A DNA stretch of 64,000 nucleotides from Stenotrophomonas nematodicola (GTDB lineage Bacteria > Pseudomonadota > Gammaproteobacteria > Xanthomonadales > Xanthomonadaceae), in assembly GCF_009467805.1 (NCBI RefSeq), contig NZ_WIAY01000002.1:434001-498000 (forward strand), in the 5' to 3' direction. The translations under genes were made by a program, and so were the position numbers. The notes beneath the pieces are model-generated. The model did not search any database. It saw only the letters and a program-made list of their open reading frames with translations, and was not told where the DNA came from. Shown one piece after another: positions 17,873-28,545 of the stretch (positions are counted from its first letter, which is position 1; each line of letters begins with the position of its first letter).

Positions 17873-18733
17873 GTGAAGACCCCCCAAGGCTTGCAGGCGC
17901 TGATCGACGACGGCGTGATCGATGAAGTGCTGCGTCCGCTCAAGAGCGGCAAGGAAGCAGCCGTGTACGTGGTCCGCAGTGGCGACGATGTGCGCTGCGC
18001 GAAGGTCTACAAGGACATGGCGCAACGCAGTTTCCAGCAGCGCGTGCAGTACCAGGAAGGCCGCAAGGTGCGCGGCAGCCGCGAGGCCCGTGCGGTCGGC
18101 AAGGCCAGCAGGTACGGCCGCAAGCAGCAGGAAACCGCCTGGAAGAACACCGAGGTGGACGCGCTTTACCAGCTGCGCGATGCCGGCGTGCGCGTGCCCG
18201 AGCCGCATGGCTATTTCCACGGCGTGCTGGTAATGGAACTGGTCACCGATGCCGACGGCTTCTCCGCGGCCCGCCTGGGCGAGGTGGAGCTGGAAGCCGA
18301 CCAGGCCCGCGAGTTCCATCGCGTGCTGGTACGCCAGGTGGTGCGGATGCTGTGCTGCGGCCTCATCCACGGCGATCTGTCGCCGTACAACGTGCTGGTC
18401 GGGCCGGATGGCCCGGTGGTGATCGACTTCCCGCAGGTGGTCAACGCCGGTGGCAACAATGCCGCGCGCAGCATGCTGCTGCGTGACGTCAACAACCTTA
18501 CCGCGTACCTCGGCCGCTTCGCTCCGGAACTGCTCGATACCTGGTACGGCGAGGAGATGTGGGCGCTGTTCGAGGCCGGTGACCTGCTGCCGGACAGCGA
18601 ACTGACCGGCACCTTCGTCCACGACGAATCCACCATCGACCTGGACAGCGTCCGCCACGCGATCAACGATGCGCGCGAGGAAGCCCTGATCCGCCAGCAG
18701 GGCCGCGAGGCGGCGGAAGAAGACGACCTGTGA
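17873..18733 (+). CDS. RIO1-type serine protein kinase
   Basis: 286 residues from a GTG start. The RIO kinase motifs are complete: nucleotide loop SGKEAAVYV (25-33), ATP lysine K44 in CAKVYKD, catalytic HGDLSPYNV (166-174) with D168, and metal-binding D185 in IDFPQ. The insert between the lysine and the hinge (FQQRVQYQEGRKVRGSREAR) is the RIO1-type flexible loop. Archaeal and eukaryotic RIO1 acts in small-subunit ribosome maturation; bacterial members are poorly studied. It converges on fghA with 15 bases between them. Confidence 0.93.
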   Translation: MKTPQGLQALIDDGVIDEVLRPLKSGKEAAVYVVRSGDDVRCAKVYKDMAQRSFQQRVQYQEGRKVRGSREARAVGKASRYGRKQQETAWKNTEVDALYQLRDAGVRVPEPHGYFHGVLVMELVTDADGFSAARLGEVELEADQAREFHRVLVRQVVRMLCCGLIHGDLSPYNVLVGPDGPVVIDFPQVVNAGGNNAARSMLLRDVNNLTAYLGRFAPELLDTWYGEEMWALFEAGDLLPDSELTGTFVHDESTIDLDSVRHAINDAREEALIRQQGREAAEEDDL

Positions 18734-18748
18734 TCCTGCCGCCGATCC

Positions 18749-19579
18749 TCAGGCGTGCAGTGCCTGGGCGTGATGCGCGATGTGCTCGCCGATGAAACTG
18801 GCGATGAAGTAGTAGCTGTGGTCGTAGCCGGGCTGCAGGCGCAACTGCAGCGGATGGCCTGCCGCCGTGCAGGCCGCCTGCAGCCACTGCGGCTGCAACT
18901 GGGTGTCGAGGAACTCGTCGCCGCCGCCCTGGTCGACCAGCAGCGGCAGGCGTTCGCTGGCCGTGGCCACCAGTTCGCTGGCATCCCAGGCCGCCCAGCC
19001 CGCACGGTCTTCGCCCAGGTACGCGGCGAAGGCCTTCTGCCCCCACGGCACCCGTGTGGGCGCGACGATCGGCGAGAAGGCCGACACGCTGCGGTAGCGG
19101 CCCGGATTGCGCAGCGCGATCACCAGCGCGCCGTGGCCACCCATCGAATGCCCGCTGATCCCGCGCGCCGCCGTCGCTGGCAGGTGCGCCTCGACCAGCG
19201 CCGGCAGCTCGTCCACGATGTAGTCGTACATCCGGTAGTGCGTGGCCCACGGCTGCTCGGTGGCATTGAGGTAGAAACCGGCGCCCTTGCCCAGGTCGTA
19301 GCCGTCCGCATCGGGGACGTCATCGCCGCGCGGGCTCGTGTCCGGCGCCACCAGGATCACCCCGTGTTCGGCGGCATAGCGCTGCGCACCGGCCTTGGTG
19401 ATGAAGTTCTGCTCGGTGCAGGTCAACCCGCTCAGCCAGTACAGCACCGGCAGCCGACGCGAGGCGGCCTGCGGCGGCAGATAGACCGCGAATGTCATCT
19501 CGCAGCCCAGCACCTGCGAGCGGTGCCGGTACACGTCCTGCCAACCGCCGGAAGCGGCGCGGTGTTCAATGCGTTCCAT
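18749..19579 (-). CDS. fghA: S-formylglutathione hydrolase
   Basis: Second step of glutathione-dependent formaldehyde detoxification: S-formylglutathione to formate and glutathione. 276 residues, the usual length for the family. The alpha/beta hydrolase triad is S145 in GHSMGG, D221 in QGGGDEF and H254 in GYDHSYYF. The [18 protein letters not shown] segment (50-67) is diagnostic of FghA/FrmB. It lies 48 bases downstream of frmA in the frmR-frmA-fghA operon. Confidence 0.97.
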   Translation of the reverse strand: MERIEHRAASGGWQDVYRHRSQVLGCEMTFAVYLPPQAASRRLPVLYWLSGLTCTEQNFITKAGAQRYAAEHGVILVAPDTSPRGDDVPDADGYDLGKGAGFYLNATEQPWATHYRMYDYIVDELPALVEAHLPATAARGISGHSMGGHGALVIALRNPGRYRSVSAFSPIVAPTRVPWGQKAFAAYLGEDRAGWAAWDASELVATASERLPLLVDQGGGDEFLDTQLQPQWLQAACTAAGHPLQLRLQPGYDHSYYFIASFIGEHIAHHAQALHA

Positions 19580-19627
19580 GATGTTTCCCCCGCGGGCGGC
19601 GCGCGGTTGCCACGCCGCCCGGCATGA

Positions 19628-21066
<1,439 letters not shown>

Positions 21067-21082
21067 GGACGCGACCTCGGAA

Positions 21083-21104
21083 CTATAGTGGGGGTGAGTA
21101 TACA
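21083..21104. promoter_or_regulatory. Candidate FrmR operator
   Basis: CTATAGTGGGGGTGAGTATA lies 16 bases before the frmR start. On the minus strand it reads TATACTCACCCCCACTATAG: a C-tract flanked by AT-rich half sites with TATA/TATAG symmetry. This is the layout of CsoR/RcnR/FrmR-type operators and resembles the E. coli frm operator core. The position suits repression of the operon by FrmR. Confidence 0.7.
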
Positions 21105-21116
21105 CGAGCGATCTCC

Positions 21117-21653
21117 TCAGGTTTCGTCCGGGGCCCTTCCGTGCCGGCTGAACGGGGTTGTCCGGCCATCCCTGCCCAGCAGTTCCACCGTATAGCCGGG
21201 CACCGGCATGCCGGGCACCTCCATCCCGGGCGATCCGGCCGGCATGCCCGGCAGCAGCAGGCCACGCGCGAGCGGGCGTTCGCGCAGCAGGCGCTGGATA
21301 TCGGTGGCGGGGATATGCCCCTCGACGATATAGGGCCCCACTTCCGCGGTGTGGCAGGCGGCCTTGTCCAGCGGCACGCCCAGGCGCTGCTTGACCGTCA
21401 TCAGGTCGTCGGTATCGCGCACCTCCACGCTGAAGCCGGCGCGCCGCACATGGTCGACCCAGATGCCGCAGCACCCGCAACTGGGACTCTTGTGCACCAC
21501 CATGTGCCCCGCCGGGGATACCGGCGCCGCAGCGGACTGCGCATCGGCAGCGGCGGGTGCTGCGGTGGTCGGCGCGGGCGGCTGCGCGCATGCGGCCAGG
21601 GCCAGGCTGGCGCCAGCGAAGGCAACAAGACGAAGAAGGCGGAGGTGCTGCAT
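21117..21653 (-). CDS. DUF411 lipoprotein, putative metal-binding
   Basis: 178 residues. A lipobox (LALAAC, C22) marks it as a lipoprotein, followed by a flexible Ala/Pro linker. The DUF411 domain begins at HKSPSCGCCGIWVDHV, with C59, C61 and C62, and includes AACHTAEVGPYIVEGHIP. DUF411 proteins are found with copper and silver resistance genes and are thought to bind metal. The C-terminus is extended and methionine-rich (LLPGMPAG, GMEVPGMPVPG), which would also suit copper binding. It is transcribed divergently from the heavy-metal response regulator, across a strong palindrome. Confidence 0.88.
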   Translation of the reverse strand: MQHLRLLRLVAFAGASLALAACAQPPAPTTAAPAAADAQSAAAPVSPAGHMVVHKSPSCGCCGIWVDHVRRAGFSVEVRDTDDLMTVKQRLGVPLDKAACHTAEVGPYIVEGHIPATDIQRLLRERPLARGLLLPGMPAGSPGMEVPGMPVPGYTVELLGRDGRTTPFSRHGRAPDET

Positions 21654-21722
21654 GCGAAGAGTCCTTGCGGTATCCGTGGGCCACGGCGGTTCCGCAATCT
21701 AGGAAGCGGCGCCCGTCGCGGC

Positions 21723-21762
21723 GATGACGCGCGCATTACATCCTCGTAATGCGCGGGTCATC
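21723..21762. promoter_or_regulatory. Large palindrome, candidate heavy-metal regulator operator
   Basis: The left arm GATGACGCGCGCATTAC is mirrored by GTAATGCGCGGGTCATC with six unpaired central bases and one mismatch. It covers 40 bp between the divergent DUF411 and copR-type genes. The ATTAC/GTAAT core resembles CopR boxes, and the outer ATGAC/GTCAT resembles CusR half sites. It is therefore a likely binding site for the adjacent regulator, controlling both directions. Confidence 0.7.
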
Positions 21763-21847
21763 CTGCCGTGCGGTCGCTGTCATACAGTAGCCGGCGCAGG
21801 TGTACACGACGCGGTCGTGCCCAGGAAGGATGCAGGCGGGCCAACGA

Positions 21848-22540
21848 ATGAAACTGCTGGTGGTCGAGGACGAACCCAAGACCGGCGAGTACCTGCGCCA
21901 GGGGCTGAGCGAAGCGGGCTTCGTGGTGGACCACGCGCGCAACGGGCTGGATGGACATCATCTGGCGATGACCGGAGCGTACGATCTGATCGTGCTCGAT
22001 GTGATGCTGCCGGACGTGAGCGGCTGGCACATCGTGCAGGCGCTGCGTGCTGCCGGGCGCACCACGCCGGTGCTGTTCCTGACCGCGCGCGACAGCGTCG
22101 GCGACCGGGTCAAGGGCCTGGAGCTGGGCGCGGACGACTACCTGGTCAAACCGTTCGCCTTCGTTGAACTGCTGGCGCGGCTGCGCACGCTGCTGCGCCG
22201 TGGCCACCTGCACCCGCAGCAGGACCGCCTGCAGGTTGCCGATCTGGTGCTCGACCTGCCGCGCCGTCGCGCCACCCGCGCCGGCCAGCGGCTGGTGCTC
22301 ACCCACAAGGAATTCACCCTGCTGGAACTGCTGGTGCGCCGGCGCAACGAGGTACTGCCCCGCTCGCTGATCGCCTCGCAGGTATGGGACATGAATTTCG
22401 ACAGCGACACCAACGTCATCGACGTGGCCATCCGCCGGTTGCGCGCCAAGATGGATGACGGTTTCGAACGCAAGCTGATCGTCACCGTGCGCGGCATGGG
22501 GTATGTGCTCGATGCCGGCGACGCCGACCCACCGGCATGA
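21848..22540 (+). CDS. Heavy-metal two-component response regulator (CopR/CusR type)
   Basis: 230 residues: receiver domain with phospho-acceptor D51 (LIVLDVMLP), E7/D8 acidic pocket and K101 region (YLVKPF), then an OmpR-type winged helix ending [15 protein letters not shown]. The phrase [18 protein letters not shown] is typical of the heavy-metal regulator subgroup (CopR, CusR, IrlR). The start is the ATG at 21848. The stop overlaps the kinase start (ATGA). The DUF411 neighbour points to copper or silver as the signal. Confidence 0.92.
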   Translation: MKLLVVEDEPKTGEYLRQGLSEAGFVVDHARNGLDGHHLAMTGAYDLIVLDVMLPDVSGWHIVQALRAAGRTTPVLFLTARDSVGDRVKGLELGADDYLVKPFAFVELLARLRTLLRRGHLHPQQDRLQVADLVLDLPRRRATRAGQRLVLTHKEFTLLELLVRRRNEVLPRSLIASQVWDMNFDSDTNVIDVAIRRLRAKMDDGFERKLIVTVRGMGYVLDAGDADPPA

Positions 22541-23883
22541 GGCCGCTATCGCTTACCGCGCGCCTGACCGTGCTGTTCGCCGCGGTCTCCACCGTGGTGC
22601 TGGCCGGCCTGGGCGCGCTGATCCTCTCCACCGTGCAGCAGCATTTCGTGCAGCAGGACGACCGTTACCTGGACAACAAGGTGCGGCTGATCGCGTCCAT
22701 CGTCGCCGATGCCCCGCCCGACCAGGCCGGGGTGCGCCTGGCCGAGGCGCTGGACCACCAGGCCGGCTTCAGCGCCGAGGTGCTGCGCGGCGATGGCAGC
22801 CTGCTGTACCGCTCGGCCGGCGCCGCACTGCCGGCTCCCACCAGCGTCGCGCGGGCCTGGCACCGCGACGCGCAGGGACGCGACCACCGGCTGCGCCATG
22901 TGCGCACCACCGCCGATCCCGCACACGGCCCGCTGCAGATCACCGTGCTGCTGGACACCGCACCGCATACCCGCTTCCTGCAGGACTTCACCGGCCGCCT
23001 GGCGCTGTACGTGGCGGCCTCGGCGCTGCTGATCGGCCTGCTCGGCTGGCTTGCGGCACGGCGTGGCCTGGCGCCCCTGCGCGCGATGGCCGCGCGTGCC
23101 CGCGAGGTCACCGCCGAGCGCCTGGACCAGCGCATGCCGCTGCAGCCGGCGCCGCCGGAGATCGCCGAACTGGCTGCCCATCTCGATGCGATGCTGGCGC
23201 GTCTGCAGGCCGACTTCCAGCGCCTGAGCGAGCTGTCCTCGGACATCGCGCACGAACTGCGCACGCCGATCACCAACCTGCTCACCCAGACCGAAGTGGC
23301 GCTGGCGCGGCCACGCAGCGCGGCCGAGTACCAGGATGTGCTGCTGTCCAACGCGGAAGAACTGCAGCGCCTGAGCCGGATGATCGGCGACATGCTGTTC
23401 CTGGCGCGCACCGAGCACGGCGGCGGGCTGCCCGAGGCCGGCACGGTGGTGCTGGAGCGGGAGGTGACCGAACTGTTCGATTTCTACGACGCGCTCGCCG
23501 AGGAACGCGGCATCACGCTGGCGCTGCACGGCCAGGGCAAGGTGCGCGGCGACCGGCTGATGCTGCGCCGCGCGCTCGGCAACCTGCTGTCCAATGCACT
23601 GCGCCATACCCCGCGCGGCGCCACCATCGCGGTGACGGTGGCAGACACGGCGGGGGCCACCGAGGTGACCGTGCGCAATCCCGGCCCGCCCATTCCGGCC
23701 GATGCCCTGCCCCATCTGTTCGAACGCTTCTTCCGTGCCGAGCGTTCGCGCACCCGCGGCGACGCCGATGGCGCCGGGCTTGGGCTGGCGATCACACGCG
23801 CGATCATGCTGGCCCACGGCGGCACCCTGTGCGTGGCCTCCGGGCCGGCGGCGACCTGTTTCACGCTGCGCTTTGGCGCGTGA
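22537..23883 (+). CDS. Heavy-metal sensor histidine kinase (CopS/CusS type)
   Basis: 448 residues. It has two membrane segments (about 10-33 and 153-173) bracketing a periplasmic sensor of roughly 120 residues. A HAMP domain follows, then the H-box [15 protein letters not shown] with H239, N-box [15 protein letters not shown] and G-box [12 protein letters not shown]. It is translationally coupled to the response regulator (four-base overlap). The periplasmic domain is not rich in Met or His, so the metal specificity rests on context only. Confidence 0.92.
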   Translation: MRPLSLTARLTVLFAAVSTVVLAGLGALILSTVQQHFVQQDDRYLDNKVRLIASIVADAPPDQAGVRLAEALDHQAGFSAEVLRGDGSLLYRSAGAALPAPTSVARAWHRDAQGRDHRLRHVRTTADPAHGPLQITVLLDTAPHTRFLQDFTGRLALYVAASALLIGLLGWLAARRGLAPLRAMAARAREVTAERLDQRMPLQPAPPEIAELAAHLDAMLARLQADFQRLSELSSDIAHELRTPITNLLTQTEVALARPRSAAEYQDVLLSNAEELQRLSRMIGDMLFLARTEHGGGLPEAGTVVLEREVTELFDFYDALAEERGITLALHGQGKVRGDRLMLRRALGNLLSNALRHTPRGATIAVTVADTAGATEVTVRNPGPPIPADALPHLFERFFRAERSRTRGDADGAGLGLAITRAIMLAHGGTLCVASGPAATCFTLRFGA

Positions 23884-23951
23884 CACAATCGATCCGGACC
23901 ACCTCCGTCCAGGCCGGGCGCATCGCCCGCACTCGCCGCCAAGGACACCGC

Positions 23952-24359
23952 ATGCGCTTTCTGGTCAACATCGACGTGGACAACCTCGAACACGGCATCG
24001 CCTTCTACACCCGCGCATTCGGCCTGCACCCGGGCCGCCGCTTCGGCGCCGATGGCGTGGAGCTGCTGGGCGGCCCCGCGCCGGTCTACCTGCTGGCCAA
24101 GCCCGCCGGCAGCGCGTCCACGCCGCAGGTGCGCGACCGCCGGGACTATCGCCGGCACTGGACGCCGCTGCACCTGGACTGGGTCGTGGATGACGTGGAC
24201 GCCGCGCTCACACGCGCCGTACAGGCGGGCGCGCGCGTCGAGCAGGCACCGGCCACGCATGCATGGGGCCGGATCGCGCTGCTGGCCGATCCCTTCGGGC
24301 ACGGCTTCTGCCTGCTGCAGTTCCTGGGCGACGGTTACGACGCGATCAGCACCGGCTGA
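23952..24359 (+). CDS. VOC-family (glyoxalase-like) protein
   Basis: 135 residues with a single vicinal-oxygen-chelate fold: FLVNIDVDNLEHGIAFYTRAF at the start, PLHLDWVVDDVDAAL in the middle and ADPFGHGFCLLQF at the end. The family includes glyoxalases, resistance proteins and dioxygenases; no specific activity can be assigned. It follows the sensor kinase by 68 bases but need not be part of the metal response. Confidence 0.82.
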   Translation: MRFLVNIDVDNLEHGIAFYTRAFGLHPGRRFGADGVELLGGPAPVYLLAKPAGSASTPQVRDRRDYRRHWTPLHLDWVVDDVDAALTRAVQAGARVEQAPATHAWGRIALLADPFGHGFCLLQFLGDGYDAISTG

Positions 24360-24375
24360 CGCCGCGCTGCGGTGA

Positions 24376-24843
24376 TTACAGCCCGATGCGGTGAACGTGG
24401 AGCGCGGTGATCGCGCCGTTGCGGCTCTGCAGGCTGATCCGCAGCTGCACCTGCAGCGGCGTGCGCTCGCCACCGCGCTTGACCAGCAGGCCGTGCAGCG
24501 TGGCCTGGTAACGGCAGTCCAGTTGATGCTCGCCGCCGTTGCACTGGTGGAAGCCCAACCCACGCAGACAGGCGTCGGACGCCAGACAGGCGGTACTGTC
24601 CGGCCGGGTGTGAAGCCATTCCCGGAGATCCCCGGCCAGCGCGGCTTCTGGATTCATCCACTGCCGCGACAGGTGCCGCGCCAGGGGCGAGTCGCCCAGC
24701 GCCTTGACGTCCACGCTGATGCCCGGGCCATCGGAGCAGCCCGCAGCCGCCAGCAGACCGATGGTGATCAGCACGCCGGCCAGCACGCTGCCAGGCCGTT
24801 GCCGGAGGCGGCCCATCCGTGGCGCTGCACGCGTCTGTCGCAT
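24376..24843 (-). CDS. Hypothetical lipoprotein
   Basis: 155 residues. A lipobox (LLAAAGC) after a basic N-terminus indicates a lipoprotein. The mature part contains four further cysteines (TACLASDACL, HQCNG, LDCRY), which could form two disulfides. No family is recognised. The ATG at 24843 is preferred (AGGGA upstream); one at 24816 is possible. It converges on the VOC gene. Confidence 0.7.
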   Translation of the reverse strand: MRQTRAAPRMGRLRQRPGSVLAGVLITIGLLAAAGCSDGPGISVDVKALGDSPLARHLSRQWMNPEAALAGDLREWLHTRPDSTACLASDACLRGLGFHQCNGGEHQLDCRYQATLHGLLVKRGGERTPLQVQLRISLQSRNGAITALHVHRIGL

Positions 24844-24968
24844 CACGTCCCTGCCCTGCTGTTGGCCCGGCCCCGGGCGCCCTGGCGGATCATGTCGAGT
24901 GCCCGCGGGAGACGTCAACACGGCCTGCCGCACGCGCATCGGCGCGCGGCAGGCCCGGACCGCACCGC

Positions 24969-26318
24969 TTATGGGGTCGCGGCGGGAGCAGCGGGCACGG
25001 GCGGTGCAGCCGGTGCTGCAGCGGTCGCGTCCGGGGTGATCCGCCAGATCGTGTTGGCCAGGTCATCGGCCACGATCAGCGCGCCGCGCGGGTCCAGTGT
25101 GACGCCGACGGGACGCCCGCGAGTCAGCCCATCGTCGCCGTGGAAGCCGGTCGCAACGTCGATCGGATCGCCTGCCGGACGACCCTCGCGGAACGGCACG
25201 AACACCACCTTGTAGCCGACCGGTGGGTTGCGGTTCCAGCTGCCGTGCTCGCCCACGAACACGCCGTCGGCGAAGCGCGCGCCCATTGCCGGCGACGAGA
25301 ACGCCACGCCGAGCGCGGCCACATGCGAGCCCAGCGCGTAATCGGGCACCAGCGCCGAGGCAACCTTGGCCGGGTCCTGCGGCATCACCCGCCGATCCGG
25401 GTGTTTGCCCCAGTAACTGTAGGGCCACCCGTAGAAGCCGCCATCGCGCACCGAGGTAAGGTAGTCCGGCACCAGGTTCGGGCCGATCTCGTCGCGCTCG
25501 TTGACCACCGCCCACAGCGCACCGGTACCAGGCTGGATGGCCAACGCGGTTGGATTGCGCAGGCCGGTAGCGTAGTCGCGATGCGCGCCGGTGGCGACGT
25601 CCACCTGCCAGACGCGGGCACGGTCCACCTCCACTGCCATGCCGCGCTCGGTGATGTTGCTGTTGGAGCCGATGCCCACGTACAGGTAACGGCCGTCGGC
25701 ACTGGCGGCCAGCGACTTGGTCCAGTGATGGTTGATCGCCGACGGCAGTGTGGTCAGCGTGACCGGCGCGCCGCTCGCGCGGGTCTGGCCCGGCTGGTAG
25801 TCGAAGCGCACCAGCGCATCCTGGTTGGCCACGTACAGCGCATTGCCGATCAGCGCCAACCCGTAGGGCGCATTGAGCGTGTCGGCAAACACGGTCTTCA
25901 GTTCATAGATGCCGTCGCCATCGGCATCGCGCAGCAGGGTCAGGCGGTTGCCGCCCTTGACCGCCGTGTTGCCCTTGGCCTTGATGCGGCCGGCGATCAC
26001 GTCCTTGGGCTTGAGATTGGGTGCGCTGCCACCGCGTCCCTCGGCCACCAGAATGTCGCCGTTGGGCAGGACCAGGGTCTGCCGCGGGATCGCCAGGTCG
26101 GTGGCGATCGCGGTGATGCGATACCCGTCCGGCACGGCTGGCACCCGGTCGCCCCAGGTCGCCGGCTTGGCGATGGTCATGTCCGGCATCAGCCCCCGGT
26201 GCGGTGCCGGCAGCTCGGGCGCGTTGCCGTACTGGTGCATCTGCGGTGCCTGGCCGCAGGCGGCCAGCGTGGCGGCCAGGACCGATACCGCGATGACGCG
26301 GGCGACAGGACGGTTCAT
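24969..26318 (-). CDS. PQQ-type soluble sugar dehydrogenase (sorbosone dehydrogenase family), lipoprotein
   Basis: 449 residues. A lipobox (ATLAAC) precedes a six-bladed beta-propeller of the glucose/sorbosone dehydrogenase family: GDILVAEGRGG, LNAPYGLALIGNALYVAN, HHWTKSLAASADGRYLYVGIGSNSN, LRNPTALAIQPGTGALWAVVNERDE, GFYGWPYSYWG and EHGSWNRNPPVGYKV. Such enzymes oxidise sugars with PQQ in the periplasm; cofactor use here is inferred from the family. It is translationally coupled (ATGA overlap) to the DUF2231-like membrane protein upstream, a common pairing that may link it to the membrane. Confidence 0.88.
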   Translation of the reverse strand: MNRPVARVIAVSVLAATLAACGQAPQMHQYGNAPELPAPHRGLMPDMTIAKPATWGDRVPAVPDGYRITAIATDLAIPRQTLVLPNGDILVAEGRGGSAPNLKPKDVIAGRIKAKGNTAVKGGNRLTLLRDADGDGIYELKTVFADTLNAPYGLALIGNALYVANQDALVRFDYQPGQTRASGAPVTLTTLPSAINHHWTKSLAASADGRYLYVGIGSNSNITERGMAVEVDRARVWQVDVATGAHRDYATGLRNPTALAIQPGTGALWAVVNERDEIGPNLVPDYLTSVRDGGFYGWPYSYWGKHPDRRVMPQDPAKVASALVPDYALGSHVAALGVAFSSPAMGARFADGVFVGEHGSWNRNPPVGYKVVFVPFREGRPAGDPIDVATGFHGDDGLTRGRPVGVTLDPRGALIVADDLANTIWRITPDATAAAPAAPPVPAAPAATP

Positions 26319-26731
26319 CGCACACCTCCCACGCGCAGGCTGGCAAACCCGATCCAGGCTGCCACCAGTGCCAGCACGGTCGCCACGGCCGACAGCAGCA
26401 GTGCGGTCGGCATGATGGCCCACGCGTCGCGTGCGTGATGCAGGGCGTTGATGAACCCCACGATCCACGTGGCGACCAGTACCAGCAGGTAACCCAGCCG
26501 GCGGCGGCCACGGGCCAGGCCGACAACCGCACACAACAGTGCGAGGGTGGCCATCACCATCGCGCCGATCAGCAGCCAGGACGCGAAGTTGCTCCACTGG
26601 ATCTCGTAGGTGCTCCAGTAGGCGTAGTCGGCCAGCAGCGCACCGAGAAACAGCGGCAGCACGCCGCCGAGCACGGCGGCGTGGAGCGGATGGATGGACC
26701 AGACAGGGGTCCGGATGGCAGACGATGCCAT
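26315..26731 (-). CDS. DUF2231-like membrane protein
   Basis: 138 residues with four membrane segments (about 18-36, 47-70, 79-97 and 106-130). The IHPLHAAVLGGVLPLFLGALLADYAYW start is typical of DUF2231 membrane proteins, whose paired histidines may bind heme or serve redox transfer. The gene overlaps the start of the sugar dehydrogenase by four bases, so the two products probably work together. Confidence 0.82.
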   Translation of the reverse strand: MASSAIRTPVWSIHPLHAAVLGGVLPLFLGALLADYAYWSTYEIQWSNFASWLLIGAMVMATLALLCAVVGLARGRRRLGYLLVLVATWIVGFINALHHARDAWAIMPTALLLSAVATVLALVAAWIGFASLRVGGVR

Positions 26732-26809
26732 GACACTCTCCTCAACGACGGGGGCAGGAATGTCGCCATGCTGCCACCCGCCTGTGTGGAGCTTGTGAGC
26801 GTCGGTGCG

Positions 26810-27391
26810 CTACTGCAGCTTGCCATACCTGGAGGTATCGCCGCCTTGCGTGATCACCCGCGTCGTGACCTGGTCGGCGGCCGCATCGCTGCGCGACAGC
26901 TCCAGGCGGCCTTCCTCGCCCTTGGAGAACAGGCCGGCAGAGAACTGCCCGGCGTTGGAGATGGTGACGATCATCGCCGACCCGTCCGGCCCCACTTTGA
27001 TGCCCGCACGATCGCGCATCCTGTGGCCTACGCCATGCGGCGCATCCAGGGCAACGGCGGCACTGCCATCGGCCATCGTACCGATGCCGCCGCGCTCGTG
27101 ACCGGTGATGTCGTAGATGGTCAGGCCCGCCGCGCGCGCATTGCGCTTGTGGTCGGCGGGGTCTTCGGCGATCTGCACGCGGGTGCGTCCCTCGCTGTCC
27201 ACCACGGTGAGCTTGTGCGTGCGGATTTCCGGCACGATCGGCGCCTCCGGCTGCGCCACCGTGGTACCGATCAGCGCCAGTGATGCGCCCAGCGCGAACA
27301 TGGTCGCGGCCATCATGCGTCCGCGGCGGGCGTTGCGTTCCAACGTCGCCACACGCTGGCGAAGGTCCTGGTCGGGGTTCTGGTTCTGCAT
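26810..27391 (-). CDS. Hypothetical membrane-anchored protein
   Basis: 193 residues. A short coiled N-terminus (DLRQRVATLERNARR) leads to one membrane segment (about 28-46). An exported beta-rich domain follows with repeated glycine turns (LTVVDSEGRTRVQIAED, LTIYDITGHERGGIGTMADGSAAVALD). The strand pattern suggests a small beta-helix or propeller-like fold. Function unknown. The ATG is preceded by AAGGAGGATACG, a strong ribosome binding site. Confidence 0.72.
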   Translation of the reverse strand: MQNQNPDQDLRQRVATLERNARRGRMMAATMFALGASLALIGTTVAQPEAPIVPEIRTHKLTVVDSEGRTRVQIAEDPADHKRNARAAGLTIYDITGHERGGIGTMADGSAAVALDAPHGVGHRMRDRAGIKVGPDGSAMIVTISNAGQFSAGLFSKGEEGRLELSRSDAAADQVTTRVITQGGDTSRYGKLQ

Positions 27392-27548
27392 CGTATCCTC
27401 CTTGTCATGGCGTGTTGCCGATCCATGCGGCGCACTGCGTCACGGCGACGCTGCACGGGGTTCGATCGCAGCGTAGTACCGCGCGCCGGGCACGGCCCAG
27501 TGACGTAAGTCGCCATGAAGAAGGTCACGCCGCCGCGCGGCGCGCGCC

Positions 27549-28439
27549 TCACACCGGCCCGCGCAGCATGTCCACGAACGCGCGCAACGCCGAGGACATC
27601 TGCCGCTGGCGCGGGTAATACAGCACGAAGCCGGGAAACGGCTCGCTCCAGTCTTCCAGTACGGCCACCAGCCGGCCGTCGTCCAGATACGGCCGGGCGG
27701 CGTCTTCTAGCACGTAGGCCAAGCCCAGTCCGTCCAGCACCGCCTGCAGCACCGTGTGCTGGTCACCGAGCGTGAGCCGGCCCGGCACGTCGATCTCCAG
27801 CGCCTGGCCATCGCGATCGAACTGCCACTTGTACAGATGGCCACTGGCGAAGCGGAAGCGCACGCATTCGTGGTTGGCCAGATCACGCGGATGCTGCGGC
27901 GTCGGGCGGTCCTGCAGATACGCGGGTGCGCCGACGATCAGGCCACGCAGCGGCGGCCCGAGCGGCACCGCCACCATGTCTTCGGGAACGAACTCGTGCA
28001 GCCGCACGCCGGCGTCGAAGCCGCTGGCGACGATATCGACCAGCCCGTCGTCCTGCGCCAGCTCGATGCGCACGTCCGGATGGCCAAGCAGGAAGCGGGC
28101 CAGACGCGGGCCCAGCTGGGTATGCACGGCAGCGCGGGTGGCGTTGATGCGCAGCAGGCCCGCCGGTGCGGCGCGGAAGTGGTTCATCTCCTCCAGCGCG
28201 TCATGAACCTGACCGAGCGCGGGCTGCAGGCGCTCGAGCAGGCGTTGGCCGGCCTCGGTGAGGGCCACGCTGCGGGTCGTGCGATGGAACAGACCGACCC
28301 CCAGGCGCTCTTCCAGCGCGCGGATCGCATAGCTGACCGCCGAGGTGGACAGGGCCAGTTCGGCCCCCGCACGGCGGAAGCTGCGGTGCCGCGCCACGGC
28401 GGCGAACGCGGCCAGGTGGGTGAGGTTGTCAGTGACCAT
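27549..28439 (-). CDS. LysR family transcriptional regulator
   Basis: 296 residues. The N-terminal winged helix-turn-helix is clear (FAAVARHRSFRRAGAELALSTSAVSYAIRALEERLGVGLFHRTTRSVALTEAG region, residues about 10-62), followed by a periplasmic-binding-like effector domain. It is divergent from the YahK-type alcohol dehydrogenase gene with 106 bp between them, the usual layout for a LysR regulator and its target. The effector is unknown. The target prediction is inference from orientation. Confidence 0.92.
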   Translation of the reverse strand: MVTDNLTHLAAFAAVARHRSFRRAGAELALSTSAVSYAIRALEERLGVGLFHRTTRSVALTEAGQRLLERLQPALGQVHDALEEMNHFRAAPAGLLRINATRAAVHTQLGPRLARFLLGHPDVRIELAQDDGLVDIVASGFDAGVRLHEFVPEDMVAVPLGPPLRGLIVGAPAYLQDRPTPQHPRDLANHECVRFRFASGHLYKWQFDRDGQALEIDVPGRLTLGDQHTVLQAVLDGLGLAYVLEDAARPYLDDGRLVAVLEDWSEPFPGFVLYYPRQRQMSSALRAFVDMLRGPV

Positions 28440-28468
28440 GATTATCCAGTCTGACTTGATGAATCATG
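28437..28468. promoter_or_regulatory. Inverted repeat at the LysR start, possible regulator site
   Basis: CATGATT (28437-28443) and AATCATG (28462-28468) form an inverted repeat with an 18-base spacer, overlapping the LysR start codon. It lies about 80 bases before the alcohol dehydrogenase gene. It could serve autoregulation and activation of the divergent gene, although the arms are short. Confidence 0.35.
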
Positions 28469-28545
28469 CCGATATCCTGACTGCCTGTGCACTGCGTCGG
28501 GGCGTATTGTAAAGCGCCTTTCTACAAACCTGCCAAGGATTCCCC

